This document shows, piece by piece, positions 46,656 to 55,064 of a DNA stretch of 64,000 nucleotides. A program made the position numbers and the translations under genes. Source of the DNA: an uncultured Ruegeria sp. (GTDB taxonomy: Bacteria > Pseudomonadota > Alphaproteobacteria > Rhodobacterales > Rhodobacteraceae); contig NZ_CANNGO010000003.1 in NCBI RefSeq assembly GCF_947504215.1, positions 124,001 through 188,000 of the forward strand. Reading direction: 5' to 3'. Each line of letters opens with the position of its first letter. Positions within the stretch are counted from its first letter, which is position 1. Below the pieces are notes generated by a model. The model was given only the letters and a program-made list of their open reading frames with translations. It was not told where the DNA came from and did not search any database.

Positions 46656-47063
46656 TTAGCCTGAGATCTTAACGACCATCTCTACTTCGATCTGTAGATC
46701 GGGCGCTGCAAGGGTGGCCACACCGATCCCGGTCAGACTTGGCTGTGCCCCATCAAGAAATTTCAGGATCTCGCTCATGGCGATGCCCTGCGTCTCATCC
46801 GTAAGCTCCGTCATGTAAATGCGCATCTGGACAATATCGTCGGTTGTCGCGAGGATTGCATCCAACGCGCCTTGCAGATTGTCGACCACGATAGCCGTTT
46901 GATCCGCCAACGAGGCCGGTGTGGCTGCCCCATCCGGGCGCCATGCCACCTGACCCGACACGAATGCCAAAGGGCCTGGCGGAGCGATGGAAATCTGCGA
47001 GTATCCGATCTTGCCAGCATCCGGCAAAGCCGATGGATTGATCCGATCAATAGCAGCGGACAT
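46656..47063 (-). CDS. RidA/YjgF-family protein
   Basis: This 135-residue protein has the RidA fold (INPSALPDAGKIGYSQ, LAFVSGQVAW, then VQMRIYMTEL and IEVEMVVKI). AAAGGAG lies eight bases upstream of ATG 47063. It is divergent from a LysR gene that likely controls it. No PARxxV-type catalytic Arg is evident, so its reaction is open. Confidence 0.87.
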   Translation of the reverse strand: MSAAIDRINPSALPDAGKIGYSQISIAPPGPLAFVSGQVAWRPDGAATPASLADQTAIVVDNLQGALDAILATTDDIVQMRIYMTELTDETQGIAMSEILKFLDGAQPSLTGIGVATLAAPDLQIEVEMVVKISG

Positions 47064-47124
47064 GTGTGTCTCCTTTGTTATACTTTCATGTCGAGAGACT
47101 TAATGCTTGAGTGAGGCGAATAGA

Positions 47125-47143
47125 GATCGCTTCATTCGCGATC
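47125..47143. promoter_or_regulatory. GATCGC-N7-GCGATC palindrome, probable LysR site
   Basis: A perfect 6-7-6 inverted repeat lies in the 101-base space between the divergent RidA and LysR genes. Confidence 0.55.
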
Positions 47144-47164
47144 ATAGTGCTACAATCTCGATCT

Positions 47165-48073
47165 ATGATCGGATCAAAAGTGAACGACATCCTCGTATTC
47201 TTGTCGGTTGTGGAAACCGGAAGTTTTGTCGCCGCCGGCAAATCATTCGGGTTGTCGAGATCAACCGCGGGAAAGGCTGTGGCGAGATTGGAGGAGGCTT
47301 ACGGCGCTCGCCTTTTGAATCGCACCACCCGTGCACTGGACCTGACCGATGAAGGTCGCAGCCTTTACGAACATGGTCTGGCTATCAGGGCTGCAATTGA
47401 GGCGGCTGATAACAGCATCGAAAGCGATCAGGGTGTGCCGCGCGGGACACTTCGGGTCACCGCACCTGACGCCTTGGGGCGCAGATTGCTTCTGCCAACC
47501 GTTCAAAAATACCTTGAGACCTGGCCCGAAACTCAGATCGAGCTGTCGCTGTCAGATCGGGTGGATAACATCGTTGAAAAAGGCTTTGATCTCGCCATAC
47601 GGATCGGAGTGAACTCGCCTGACCAAAGCTTTGTCACAAGAACACTCCTGCGCGACGAGACCATGCTGTGCGCTGCTCCTTCCTACTTTGAGACGCACGA
47701 TACGCCCCTGAATATCGAACAGCTTAGCCGTCACGACCTCCTCCAATTCGCAACTCGCAGCGCAAGGCAGGGTTGGCATTTGCAAGATGAAGATGGCACC
47801 TGGGTTCGTGCTCAGGGGCGCGTCCGCCTGCGGCTCGACAGCGCGGAAGCGCTACGTGAGGCGGCCATTCAAGGGCTTGGGATCGCCCTTTTGCCGCGAC
47901 TACTGATCGGCACAGACTTCTCGGAAAGGCGGCTACAACAGGTGTTACCTCACGTTTCTTCTGCTCGCATTCCCATCGTTGCACTTTACCCGCACAAACG
48001 TCTTCTAGAGCCAAGGGTTCGCCGCTTCATTGATATGCTCAGCAGTGATCTGAGGAGGCTACCTGACCAGTAG
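47165..48073 (+). CDS. LysR-family regulator
   Basis: This 302-residue LysR protein has the winged helix NDILVFLSVVETGSFVAAGKSFGLSRSTAGKAVARLE and a ligand domain starting near residue 90 with RGTLRVTAPDALGRR. I chose ATG 47165; an upstream ATG at 47111 adds 18 residues of low quality. It faces the ridA-like gene. Confidence 0.9.
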   Translation: MIGSKVNDILVFLSVVETGSFVAAGKSFGLSRSTAGKAVARLEEAYGARLLNRTTRALDLTDEGRSLYEHGLAIRAAIEAADNSIESDQGVPRGTLRVTAPDALGRRLLLPTVQKYLETWPETQIELSLSDRVDNIVEKGFDLAIRIGVNSPDQSFVTRTLLRDETMLCAAPSYFETHDTPLNIEQLSRHDLLQFATRSARQGWHLQDEDGTWVRAQGRVRLRLDSAEALREAAIQGLGIALLPRLLIGTDFSERRLQQVLPHVSSARIPIVALYPHKRLLEPRVRRFIDMLSSDLRRLPDQ

Positions 48074-48133
48074 TAAAACTTGCAAACAACTGGCCCGGGC
48101 CAACCTCTCTAGAATTAGGATTCACAACCACTA

Positions 48134-48246
48134 GATGACGGTTGCTGCGCGCGCGACGGTTGTGTGGAACCACTCGGCATTAAGAACTTCCCCGCGCAAT
48201 GCGCCATTGAAGCGCTCGTTGCACCCACTCTCGCAGGGCGACCTAA
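48134..48246 (-). mobile_element. IS3-type transposase scrap
   Basis: On the minus strand this reads CESGCNERFNGALRGEVLNAEWF, matching the catalytic-core end of IS3-family transposases (ENGYNESFNGxLRDE). The rest of the element and its ends are gone. It suggests an old insertion event. Confidence 0.6.
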
Positions 48247-48282
48247 GATAGATTTGGATCACTTTAACGGGCTAAGACAGGC

Positions 48283-48486
48283 GTCGTTTTGCTTGTGACC
48301 TTCCTGTTAACGTCAGCTGACTCGGCCGTTTTGATCGTCGACACGATCAACGCTGCAGGCGACGAAGGTCCCAAGGCGCGTCCGCACATCATGTTGTGGG
48401 GCGCTGCGCTGGCTTTGGTTGTCGGTGGGTTGCTGATTTCTGGCGGCATTGGTGGCATTTAAACCGCAATGGTGATCGGGGCGTTG
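48283..48486 (+). pseudogene. BCCT-family betaine transporter scrap with stop codon
   Basis: The plus strand reads VTFLLTSADSAVLIVDTINAAGDEGPKA and ALALVVGGLLISGGIGGI, typical of a C-terminal membrane part of BCCT choline/betaine/carnitine transporters. A TAA at 48460-48462 replaces the expected Gln, followed by TAMVIGAL. No intact remainder is seen nearby. The GntR gene on the opposite strand begins just after. Confidence 0.7.
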
Positions 48487-48519
48487 CAGGCCTACGTCAC
48501 GGCCGAGCCAAGCGAGAAC

Positions 48520-49197
48520 TCACAGACTGTTCAGCCTGTGTTTTTCAAGTATTCCACACAGCACTTCTTTGGCCTGAAGCCGGTGTTGTCTATGGCGTTC
48601 GCGTGCTTCATTTGCCTTTCCTTCTTGGATCGCCCGCAGAACAGCCCGGTGGTCTTCGTTGGATTGCACTGGCAGAGGGCGGATGAACAGCGTGGTGGCC
48701 CGCGCCCTGCGTACCTGATCGCTCATCATTGCGACGATGGCTTCAATCCGATGGTTCCTGCCAAGACGTACAAGCTCCTGGTGAAACAACTCGTCCGCCT
48801 CAGCCCACGCTTCCAGGTTTTCTGTTTCGATGGCCTGGTCCATCTGCGCAATCGACCGCTCCAGTACTTTGAGATCCTGTTCCGAATAGCCTGCTTCTGC
48901 AGCACGCTGGGCTGCGAGGCTTTCCAACTCGGTCAGGATGTCATAAATCTCACGCATGTCTTCGGATGAGACGGGCAGGATCCGAACCCCTTTCCGAGGG
49001 CGCATTTCCAGCAGACCACGGCTTTCCAGCATGAGTGCAGCTTCGCGGACCGGGGTTCGTGACATGCCCAATGTCTGGGCAAGCTCTGATTCCAGATGGT
49101 CAGTTCCGGCGGCCAGTTCTCCGGAAACTATCATCCGCCGCAGCTCTCTTACGGCGCGCTGCGTGCTGGAAAGGGTTTTGCTGCTTTGGTCCTTCAC
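48520..49197 (-). CDS. GntR-family (FadR/FCD) regulator
   Basis: This 225-residue regulator has a GntR winged helix (TQRAVRELRRMIVSGELAAG and MSRTPVREAALMLESRGLLEMRPRKGV) and an FCD all-helical ligand domain (residues about 80-220) with ELESLAAQRAAEAGY and DELFHQEL. The GTG start at 49197 overlaps the stop of the upstream oxidoreductase by GTGA; longer frames lack a site. It probably controls the sugar-acid locus, including the divergent TctC gene. Confidence 0.9.
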   Translation of the reverse strand: MKDQSSKTLSSTQRAVRELRRMIVSGELAAGTDHLESELAQTLGMSRTPVREAALMLESRGLLEMRPRKGVRILPVSSEDMREIYDILTELESLAAQRAAEAGYSEQDLKVLERSIAQMDQAIETENLEAWAEADELFHQELVRLGRNHRIEAIVAMMSDQVRRARATTLFIRPLPVQSNEDHRAVLRAIQEGKANEARERHRQHRLQAKEVLCGILEKHRLNSL

Positions 49198-50225
49198 GGC
49201 GTCTCCAGGGTGATCTTTCTTCCTTCCGCGGCTGAGCGGTAGATGGTCTCTTCGATGCGGATCACGTCCAGATAGTCCGGGGCAGTGTTTTCCAGCGGCG
49301 TGCCATTTAGAAGGCCCGAAATGACATGACTTTGCAAGGCATGGACGCAATCACCACCAAATCCATCATGCGTGCTTGGTGGTAGAATTTGCTGCCTTTC
49401 CTGTTTTCCAAAGCCGCGCCGTTCGACCGACCCATCACCGTAAAGGGTCAAGACCCCCTCGGTCCCCTCGATCAGCGCCTCGCCCATGGTTTGGCGCAGA
49501 TTTTCTGCGCTGTGGTCCAGGCATCTGTTGCCATCGAACATGGCTTTAACCCCATTGGGATGGTCCAGCAGAATGTAGCCGGCGTCTTCACCTGCAAGCA
49601 CAGGATTAACCTTGCGCAGATCGGAATAGACCGCGCTTGGTGAGCCGAACAAAAACCGGAAAGTGTCGACAAAATGAACGGCGGTTTCGTGCACCAGAAA
49701 GCGCGGCAACTCCTGAAAATAGGGTTGCCGGTCCAGATAGGCCCGCGGTCCCTGCCCGTCACCAGGCCGTAGCCGGAATGTGGCCTGCAATGGGGTGCCG
49801 ATTTGGCCTTGCGCCATGGCGGTCTTGATGGCGCGGTACCAGGGTTGAAAGCGAAAGTTCTCATGAATGACGATGGTTGCGTTAGCAGCATCAGCCTGAG
49901 CGATGACGTCTTCTGCCTCATCGAGAGACCGGCAAAAAGGTTTTTGGCATATAATCCATTTGAGGCCACAGCGCAGCGCTGTACGGATCGCGTCGGCCTG
50001 GGCTATCGGCGGCAAGATAATGTCCAGCAAATCCGGTCTCTCGGTCTTCAGCATCCGGGCAAGATTCTGATAGGCAGGCAGGCCGGTGGCCTTGGCTTTT
50101 TTGATGTCGCGGTTGCATGAGGCGACGGGAACCGCACGGGGCATGCGCGACCAGCTTTCATAGTGGAATTGGCTGAAATAACCGGCGCCGACGCAGGCAA
50201 CCTTTATGTCTTGTTTGCTACTCAT
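49194..50225 (-). CDS. Gfo/Idh/MocA-family NAD(P)-dependent dehydrogenase
   Basis: This 343-residue oxidoreductase has an N-terminal Rossmann domain (KVACVGAGYFSQFHYESW) and the family's catalytic loop CQKPF, where most members have EKP, so Gln replaces Glu beside the catalytic Lys. The C-terminal half includes HETAVHFVDTFRFLFG, typical of the sugar-binding domain. Such enzymes oxidise a secondary hydroxyl of sugars or sugar acids, often at C3. Its operon and the facing OtnK/OtnC genes suggest oxidation of a four-carbon sugar acid. The start overlaps the upstream gene by ATGA. Confidence 0.88.
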   Translation of the reverse strand: MSSKQDIKVACVGAGYFSQFHYESWSRMPRAVPVASCNRDIKKAKATGLPAYQNLARMLKTERPDLLDIILPPIAQADAIRTALRCGLKWIICQKPFCRSLDEAEDVIAQADAANATIVIHENFRFQPWYRAIKTAMAQGQIGTPLQATFRLRPGDGQGPRAYLDRQPYFQELPRFLVHETAVHFVDTFRFLFGSPSAVYSDLRKVNPVLAGEDAGYILLDHPNGVKAMFDGNRCLDHSAENLRQTMGEALIEGTEGVLTLYGDGSVERRGFGKQERQQILPPSTHDGFGGDCVHALQSHVISGLLNGTPLENTAPDYLDVIRIEETIYRSAAEGRKITLETP

Positions 50226-51310
50226 GTCGACAGCGTGTCCATGACAGCTTTGGCGGCCTCCTGCGTTCCCGCGGTGCCGCCAAGGTCCCGGGTCAGGTTG
50301 TGGCCATCCGCAGTTACCGTCTCAACCGCTTCGCGCAGGCGTTCACCATCGCTGGACAGCGCTGGATTGTCGTGGGTCATACCCAGCCACTCCAGCATCA
50401 TTGCGGCGGATAGAATCATCGCAAAAGGGTTGGCTGTGCCTTGCCCGGCGATGTCCGGAGCGGACCCGTGGCAAGGTTGGAACACAGCGTGATCCAGACC
50501 GATATCTGCAGACGGTGCCAGCCCTAATCCGCCCATGAGACCCGCGCCCAGATCAGACAGGATATCGCCAAACATATTCTCGGTCACCAGAACATCGAAC
50601 TCCCAAGGCTTTTGCACCATCCAAAGAGCGGTCGCATCAACATAAGAGTGGTCCGCGGTAAGGTGGGGGTGGTGCGCCGCCTCGGCGTCAAAGATCGACC
50701 GAAAGAAGGCGAAGGCGCGAAAGACATTAGCTTTGTCGACACAGGTGACCCGACCGGGACCACGGCCGGACGCCTTTCGGCTCTGGGCCAGTTGAAACGC
50801 AAAGCGGAACAGCTTTTCTGACACGTCGCGGGTGATCAGCAACGTCTCGCGAGCCTCGTTTTCGCAAACCTCGCCGGTGCCTTGCGAATAGAACAGGCCT
50901 TCGGTGCTCTCGCGGATCAGAACAAAGTCGATCTCTCTTTTGTCTGGCAAGGCCAAGGGCGTGGCTTGTCCGGGGCTAACTTTCACCGGGCGCACTCCCG
51001 CAAACAGACCTAGCCGTTTTCTCAGATCAATTTGGGGCGAAATCTCGGTTCCGTCGGGATAGCGCACATCTGGCAATCCCATTGCCGACAGCAGAATCGC
51101 ATCGGCGCCGCGTGCAATGTCCAGCGATGTTGTCGGGAAGGAGTCGCCGGTGGCCGCATAATGGGCAGCCCCGGCGGGCGCATCGGTGAAAGTCAGGCTG
51201 TAACCGGCATTTCGCTCTGAAAGCGAGCGCAGGATTTCAAGCGTGGGTGCCATGATTTCCGGGCCAATTCCATCTCCGTGGAAAACCGCAACTTCGTAAC
51301 CTTTGTTCAT
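50222..51310 (-). CDS. Isopropylmalate/tartrate dehydrogenase-family enzyme
   Basis: This 362-residue enzyme belongs to the beta-hydroxyacid oxidative decarboxylase family (isocitrate, isopropylmalate and tartrate dehydrogenases). The motifs are VAVFHGDGIGPEIM at the start, RESTEGLFYSQG, VTCVDKANVF, the metal-binding DALTMNMV-like region reading NMFGDILSDLGAGLMGGLGLAPSA, and HGSAPDIAGQG. It may oxidise the hydroxy-acid substrate of the pathway. Which of the two dehydrogenases acts first is unknown. It heads the minus-strand operon. Confidence 0.88.
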   Translation of the reverse strand: MNKGYEVAVFHGDGIGPEIMAPTLEILRSLSERNAGYSLTFTDAPAGAAHYAATGDSFPTTSLDIARGADAILLSAMGLPDVRYPDGTEISPQIDLRKRLGLFAGVRPVKVSPGQATPLALPDKREIDFVLIRESTEGLFYSQGTGEVCENEARETLLITRDVSEKLFRFAFQLAQSRKASGRGPGRVTCVDKANVFRAFAFFRSIFDAEAAHHPHLTADHSYVDATALWMVQKPWEFDVLVTENMFGDILSDLGAGLMGGLGLAPSADIGLDHAVFQPCHGSAPDIAGQGTANPFAMILSAAMMLEWLGMTHDNPALSSDGERLREAVETVTADGHNLTRDLGGTAGTQEAAKAVMDTLST

Positions 51311-51371
51311 CTGAACCCGTTTCCTTCATGTTTCGCATTCATAGCGCGATCGCAGCGTTTACCACAGTCCG

Positions 51372-51398
51372 TTGACAATGCATTCTTTAACGTATACG
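51372..51398 (+). promoter_or_regulatory. Candidate promoter and GntR operator upstream of tctC
   Basis: TTGACA at 51372-51377 resembles a -35 element. CGTATACG at 51391-51398, a GTATAC-centred palindrome typical of FCD-type GntR operators, overlaps the possible -10. Spacing is short, so the promoter call is tentative. Confidence 0.35.
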
Positions 51399-51446
51399 CA
51401 AATAAATGCAATAACAAACGCACAGTTGTTTTGGGAGGACTTGGAA

Positions 51447-52454
51447 ATGAGATTGAGACTTGGGCGGCTTGCGGCCGCAGCCGTGATGGCGACGGGCATT
51501 GCAGCGACTGCCAGCGCGCAGGACTATCCCTATCGTGACATCACTACAGCGGTGGTCTGGGGGGCCGGTGGTGGCACCGACACGATAAACCGCATGATCA
51601 TGGCAGAGATGGAAAAGCATCTGCCGGTCTCGATCAACGTGATCAACCAAACCGGCGGTGTCGCAGGATCGAATGGGATGGTCTATGTGATGAACCAGCC
51701 GGATGACGGTTATACTCTGGTCGGCCTGTCAGAATCCAACGTTACAGCGGCAGTGCAAGGTGGTTGGGACAAGAAATTCGACTTCTGGTACCCGTTCATC
51801 GTTGGCGGATCACCCGATCTGATCTCGGTGCCCGCAGACAGCCCCTACAATTCGCTTGAGGAACTTGTTGATGCCGCAAAAGCCGCGCCCGGCACCATTC
51901 CCGCAGCCGCGTCTGGGGCCGGATCCATTCACCACCTGAACTTGCTGGCGATAGAAAAAGGCTCGGGCGCTGAATTCAAATTCGTACCTTACAAGGGGTC
52001 TGCCCCCGGGCAGGAAGCTGCCATCGCGGGCGAGGTCGCGCTGGTCGTGACATCCCTTGCAGAACAAGCGCCCCTGATTGAGGGTGGGCAGCTAAAACCA
52101 CTGGCAATGTTGACACCTGAAGATGCGCAGATCGGTGGAGCAACCGTACCGTCGGCATTTGGTGTCTATGACGGTCTGGACCAGTATCTGCCGCTGAAAC
52201 AGGCGATCGGATTTGCTGTACACAGCTCGGCCGGGGATGATGTGAAGGCCGCTTTGGGTGAGGCGTTCGAACAGGCGATTGCCTCGGACACCGTTGCGGA
52301 ATGGGCGGCTGCAAACAACTATGATGTTGGCGGTCAGCACGGGGCCGAAGCGCAAGAGTTGTTCGCCAATCTTGAGGCCACGTTTGCCTATACCCTGCAG
52401 GATCTGGGGGCTGCCACCGTCGATCCCGCCTCTCTGGGTATTCAAAAGCCCTAA
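51447..52454 (+). CDS. TctC-type periplasmic binding protein of a TTT transporter
   Basis: This 335-residue protein has a signal peptide (RLRLGRLAAAAVMATGIAATASAQ) and a TctC-like fold, with DITTAVVWGAGGGTDTINRM at the start and FKFVPYKGSAPGQEAAIAGEV in the middle. It binds a carboxylate, perhaps a four-carbon sugar acid, and hands it to TctAB. ATG 51447 has GGGAGG about ten bases upstream; an earlier frame has none. Confidence 0.9.
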   Translation: MRLRLGRLAAAAVMATGIAATASAQDYPYRDITTAVVWGAGGGTDTINRMIMAEMEKHLPVSINVINQTGGVAGSNGMVYVMNQPDDGYTLVGLSESNVTAAVQGGWDKKFDFWYPFIVGGSPDLISVPADSPYNSLEELVDAAKAAPGTIPAAASGAGSIHHLNLLAIEKGSGAEFKFVPYKGSAPGQEAAIAGEVALVVTSLAEQAPLIEGGQLKPLAMLTPEDAQIGGATVPSAFGVYDGLDQYLPLKQAIGFAVHSSAGDDVKAALGEAFEQAIASDTVAEWAAANNYDVGGQHGAEAQELFANLEATFAYTLQDLGAATVDPASLGIQKP

Positions 52455-52468
52455 GACAGCACTTTTGG

Positions 52469-52496
52469 AAAGGGCGCGCGCGATCGCGCCCTTTTC
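52469..52496 (+). terminator. Hairpin with T-tract between tctC and tctB
   Basis: GGGCGCG and CGCGCCC arms with flanking AAA/TTT form a strong stem followed by TTTTCTT. It probably lets most transcripts end after tctC, so the binding protein is made in excess of the membrane parts. Confidence 0.7.
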
Positions 52497-52511
52497 TTCA
52501 GGAGGCCGGAC

Positions 52512-53261
52512 ATGGACAAAATCGACGAAACACAGGTCATGCGGGCGCGCGATTTCTGGGCATCGGTTGTGATGATAGCGGTGTCGCTATTCTTTTTGTG
52601 GAAAACCTCAGAAATTCCCCTTTGGGGTGGAAACCGCGCAGGGGTCACCGGCACGGATTGGTACAACTCAGCCGCGATTGTTCCGCTGTTCATTTTTGGC
52701 GGATTGCTGGTTTTGTCGCTGGTGCTGCTGGTCATTTCGATCCGATCCGGCGGTGCGCAAAATGCACTCAGCGGAGTCGGGATCGGCTGGGACAGGGCCG
52801 AGGTGTTTCGCAGCTCGACAATAGGGCTTATGCTATTGGCTTATGTAGTTGGGCTGGTGCCCAGAGTGGATTTCATCCTGTGCTCGGGCCTGGTGATCAC
52901 CGCGCTGACCTTTGGATTCTATGGCGGGTACACTCAGCGTGCCTTGATCGCCTGCCTCGCGGTCACATTCGCCGGGTTATTCGCATTTGTCAGCTTTCCA
53001 GCTCAGGCAGACTGGAATGCGCATGGCGACGATTGGGTCACTTTGATTTTGTGGATTTTCCTGACTTTGTTGGTTCTCAGCAAGGCCGGGCCCGAACGTG
53101 TTTTACGGTATGTTCCGTTTATCGCGATTCTGGCGCCGCTTATCCTTGTGTGTGCTATGGCGTTTGGATTTCGCCAGAACGTTCCCGCTCGGGGTGGTCT
53201 GATCTTCAAGCAAATCGAATACCACTATTACGTGACACTTCGTCCGTTATGGAAAGATTGA
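52512..53261 (+). CDS. TctB-type small membrane subunit of the TTT transporter
   Basis: This 249-residue protein has about five membrane segments (including FWASVVMIAVSLFFLW and AAIVPLFIFGGLLVLSLVLLV) and belongs to the TctB family. It is longer than many TctB proteins (about 150-180), with extra segments at the C-terminus. AGGAGG is upstream of the ATG. It works with TctA, whose gene follows four bases later. Confidence 0.87.
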   Translation: MDKIDETQVMRARDFWASVVMIAVSLFFLWKTSEIPLWGGNRAGVTGTDWYNSAAIVPLFIFGGLLVLSLVLLVISIRSGGAQNALSGVGIGWDRAEVFRSSTIGLMLLAYVVGLVPRVDFILCSGLVITALTFGFYGGYTQRALIACLAVTFAGLFAFVSFPAQADWNAHGDDWVTLILWIFLTLLVLSKAGPERVLRYVPFIAILAPLILVCAMAFGFRQNVPARGGLIFKQIEYHYYVTLRPLWKD

Positions 53262-53265
53262 CTGA

Positions 53266-54777
53266 ATGGATTTCATCTTTTCGCAGCTGGCTGGATTTGG
53301 GTCCGCTCTTGTGAGTTTGACCGCAGACCCGCTGACCTATCTATATCTGATTGCGTCAGTGTTTCTAGGCATAACTTTCGGGGCGCTGCCAGGATTGACA
53401 GCAACGCTGGCCGTCACGATCCTGACTGGGTTTTTCGGCAACAAAATCCCGTTGGACTATTCGCTGATCGCCTTGCTTGGGGCTTATGTTGGGGCAATCT
53501 ATGGCGGGTCATACCCATCCATTCTACTGAACATCCCTGGTACTGCGGCCAGCGCAGCCACCGCCATGGATGGCTACCCATTGGCCAAGGCAGGGCGCGG
53601 CGGCGAAGCACTGGGGCTTACGACAACCGCCAGCTTTATTGGCACAGTGATCGGTACGCTGACACTGCTGATATTTGTCTGGGCGTTGCTATTGGTGTCA
53701 AAAAACATCGCTAGTCCGGAAAAAGCGCTGTTGGCGCTGTTCGGTATCCTGTTGTCGGGCACGCTGATGAGCGAGGATCTGGTGATCAAGGGCTGGATCG
53801 CCGGGTTGATTGGACTTGCCATGTCCATGGTTGGGCTCGATCCGCTGTTGTCAGAACCCCGCTACACATTTGGTTGGTCTTACCTGCTGAGCGGATTTCA
53901 GGTTGTTCCTGTGTTGATGGGCGCCTTTGCGATTCCGCAGATCATCGACGGGTTGCGCCATGTCGAGGCAGGAAAGATTCTGGCCCTGAAGGGGCGTATC
54001 CTGCCAAACCTTCGATCCATCCGGCGCTATCTGCCCACGATTGGCCGATCTGGTGTGATCGGAACCGGCGTTGGCGCGCTTCCAGGAGTGGGCGAGGATG
54101 TCGCCGGCTGGGTCAGCTATGGCGTAGGAAAAACCGTCTCGGCCGAAGGTGATAAATTCGGCCGTGGATCTTTGGAAGGTCTGCTATGTTCCGAGACGGC
54201 AAACAACGCCTGTATCGGCGGCGCGTTGATCCCGCTTTTGGTTCTGGGCATTCCAGGCTCGCCGCCCGCCGCCGCCTTGATGGGGGCGTTCAAGATCAAC
54301 AACGTTATCCCGGGCCCGACCATTGACCCCGAGATCATTCTGCGGGTGGTTGCAATCCTTGTGATGGCCTCGCTAACGATGTTCCTGATGGGGCTGTTCA
54401 CAGCGCGGGTCTTCATCAAGATTCTGGCCATACCGCAAACCGTCTTTCTGCCGGTCGTAATGGTTTTGACGACGATTGGATCTTTTAGTGTCGGGGGAGG
54501 CATAAATGACCTGTACCTGATGCTGGGTGTCGGGGCCGTGGCCTATTTCATGAACCTGATGAAATACCCCATCGCGCCGCTGGTGATCGGCGTCATTCTG
54601 GGGGGGCTGTTTGATGAAACTTTCCGCCGCTCACTGTTCCTGTCGGACGGGGATTTGTCCGTCTTCTTTTCACGCCCCGGAGCTGCCATTCTGCTGGTGC
54701 TGAACCTTGGCCTGATCCTCAGCCAGCTGCCTGCCGCCAAGCGCGTTTTTCTACGTTTGAAAGGACGGTCTGCGTGA
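53266..54777 (+). CDS. TctA-type large membrane subunit of the TTT transporter
   Basis: This 503-residue protein has about 11 membrane segments and the TctA signatures FGALPGLTATLAVTIL, GAIYGGSYPSILLNIPGTAASAATAMDGYPLAK and ALPGVGEDVAGWVSYGV. It is the main channel of the tripartite tricarboxylate-type importer. Its stop overlaps the next gene's start. Confidence 0.94.
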   Translation: MDFIFSQLAGFGSALVSLTADPLTYLYLIASVFLGITFGALPGLTATLAVTILTGFFGNKIPLDYSLIALLGAYVGAIYGGSYPSILLNIPGTAASAATAMDGYPLAKAGRGGEALGLTTTASFIGTVIGTLTLLIFVWALLLVSKNIASPEKALLALFGILLSGTLMSEDLVIKGWIAGLIGLAMSMVGLDPLLSEPRYTFGWSYLLSGFQVVPVLMGAFAIPQIIDGLRHVEAGKILALKGRILPNLRSIRRYLPTIGRSGVIGTGVGALPGVGEDVAGWVSYGVGKTVSAEGDKFGRGSLEGLLCSETANNACIGGALIPLLVLGIPGSPPAAALMGAFKINNVIPGPTIDPEIILRVVAILVMASLTMFLMGLFTARVFIKILAIPQTVFLPVVMVLTTIGSFSVGGGINDLYLMLGVGAVAYFMNLMKYPIAPLVIGVILGGLFDETFRRSLFLSDGDLSVFFSRPGAAILLVLNLGLILSQLPAAKRVFLRLKGRSA

Positions 54778-55064
54778 TGTTTGCCGTTACGGTCACGTTC
54801 ACTTTGAAGCCCGGTTTGCGAGGCACCTTCTTACCCTTGATCGTGGAAAACGCGGCATTGTCCCTGCACGACGAGCCGGGGTGTCATCAATTCGATGTCT
54901 GCCTTGGGCAAGACCCGGATACGGTTTTCTTGTATGAGATTTATGATGACAGCGCGGCATTCGATGCGCACCTTGAAAGTACGCATTTCAAATCCTTCGA
55001 TACGGCCGTGGCGGGGATGATCGCTGCCAAGGTTGTTCATCAATACGCCGAGGTCATCCGATGA
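54777..55064 (+). CDS. Antibiotic biosynthesis monooxygenase (ABM)-domain protein
   Basis: This 95-residue protein is an ABM/DUF718-like small dimeric fold, with FTLKPGLRGTFLPLIVENA and FLYEIYDDSAAFDAHLESTHFKSF. In sugar-acid loci such proteins may act as mutarotases or lactone-handling helpers rather than monooxygenases. The ATG at 54777 gives a one-base overlap with tctA; a GTG three bases earlier is also possible. An ATGA overlap joins it to the MBL gene. Confidence 0.83.
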   Translation: MFAVTVTFTLKPGLRGTFLPLIVENAALSLHDEPGCHQFDVCLGQDPDTVFLYEIYDDSAAFDAHLESTHFKSFDTAVAGMIAAKVVHQYAEVIR

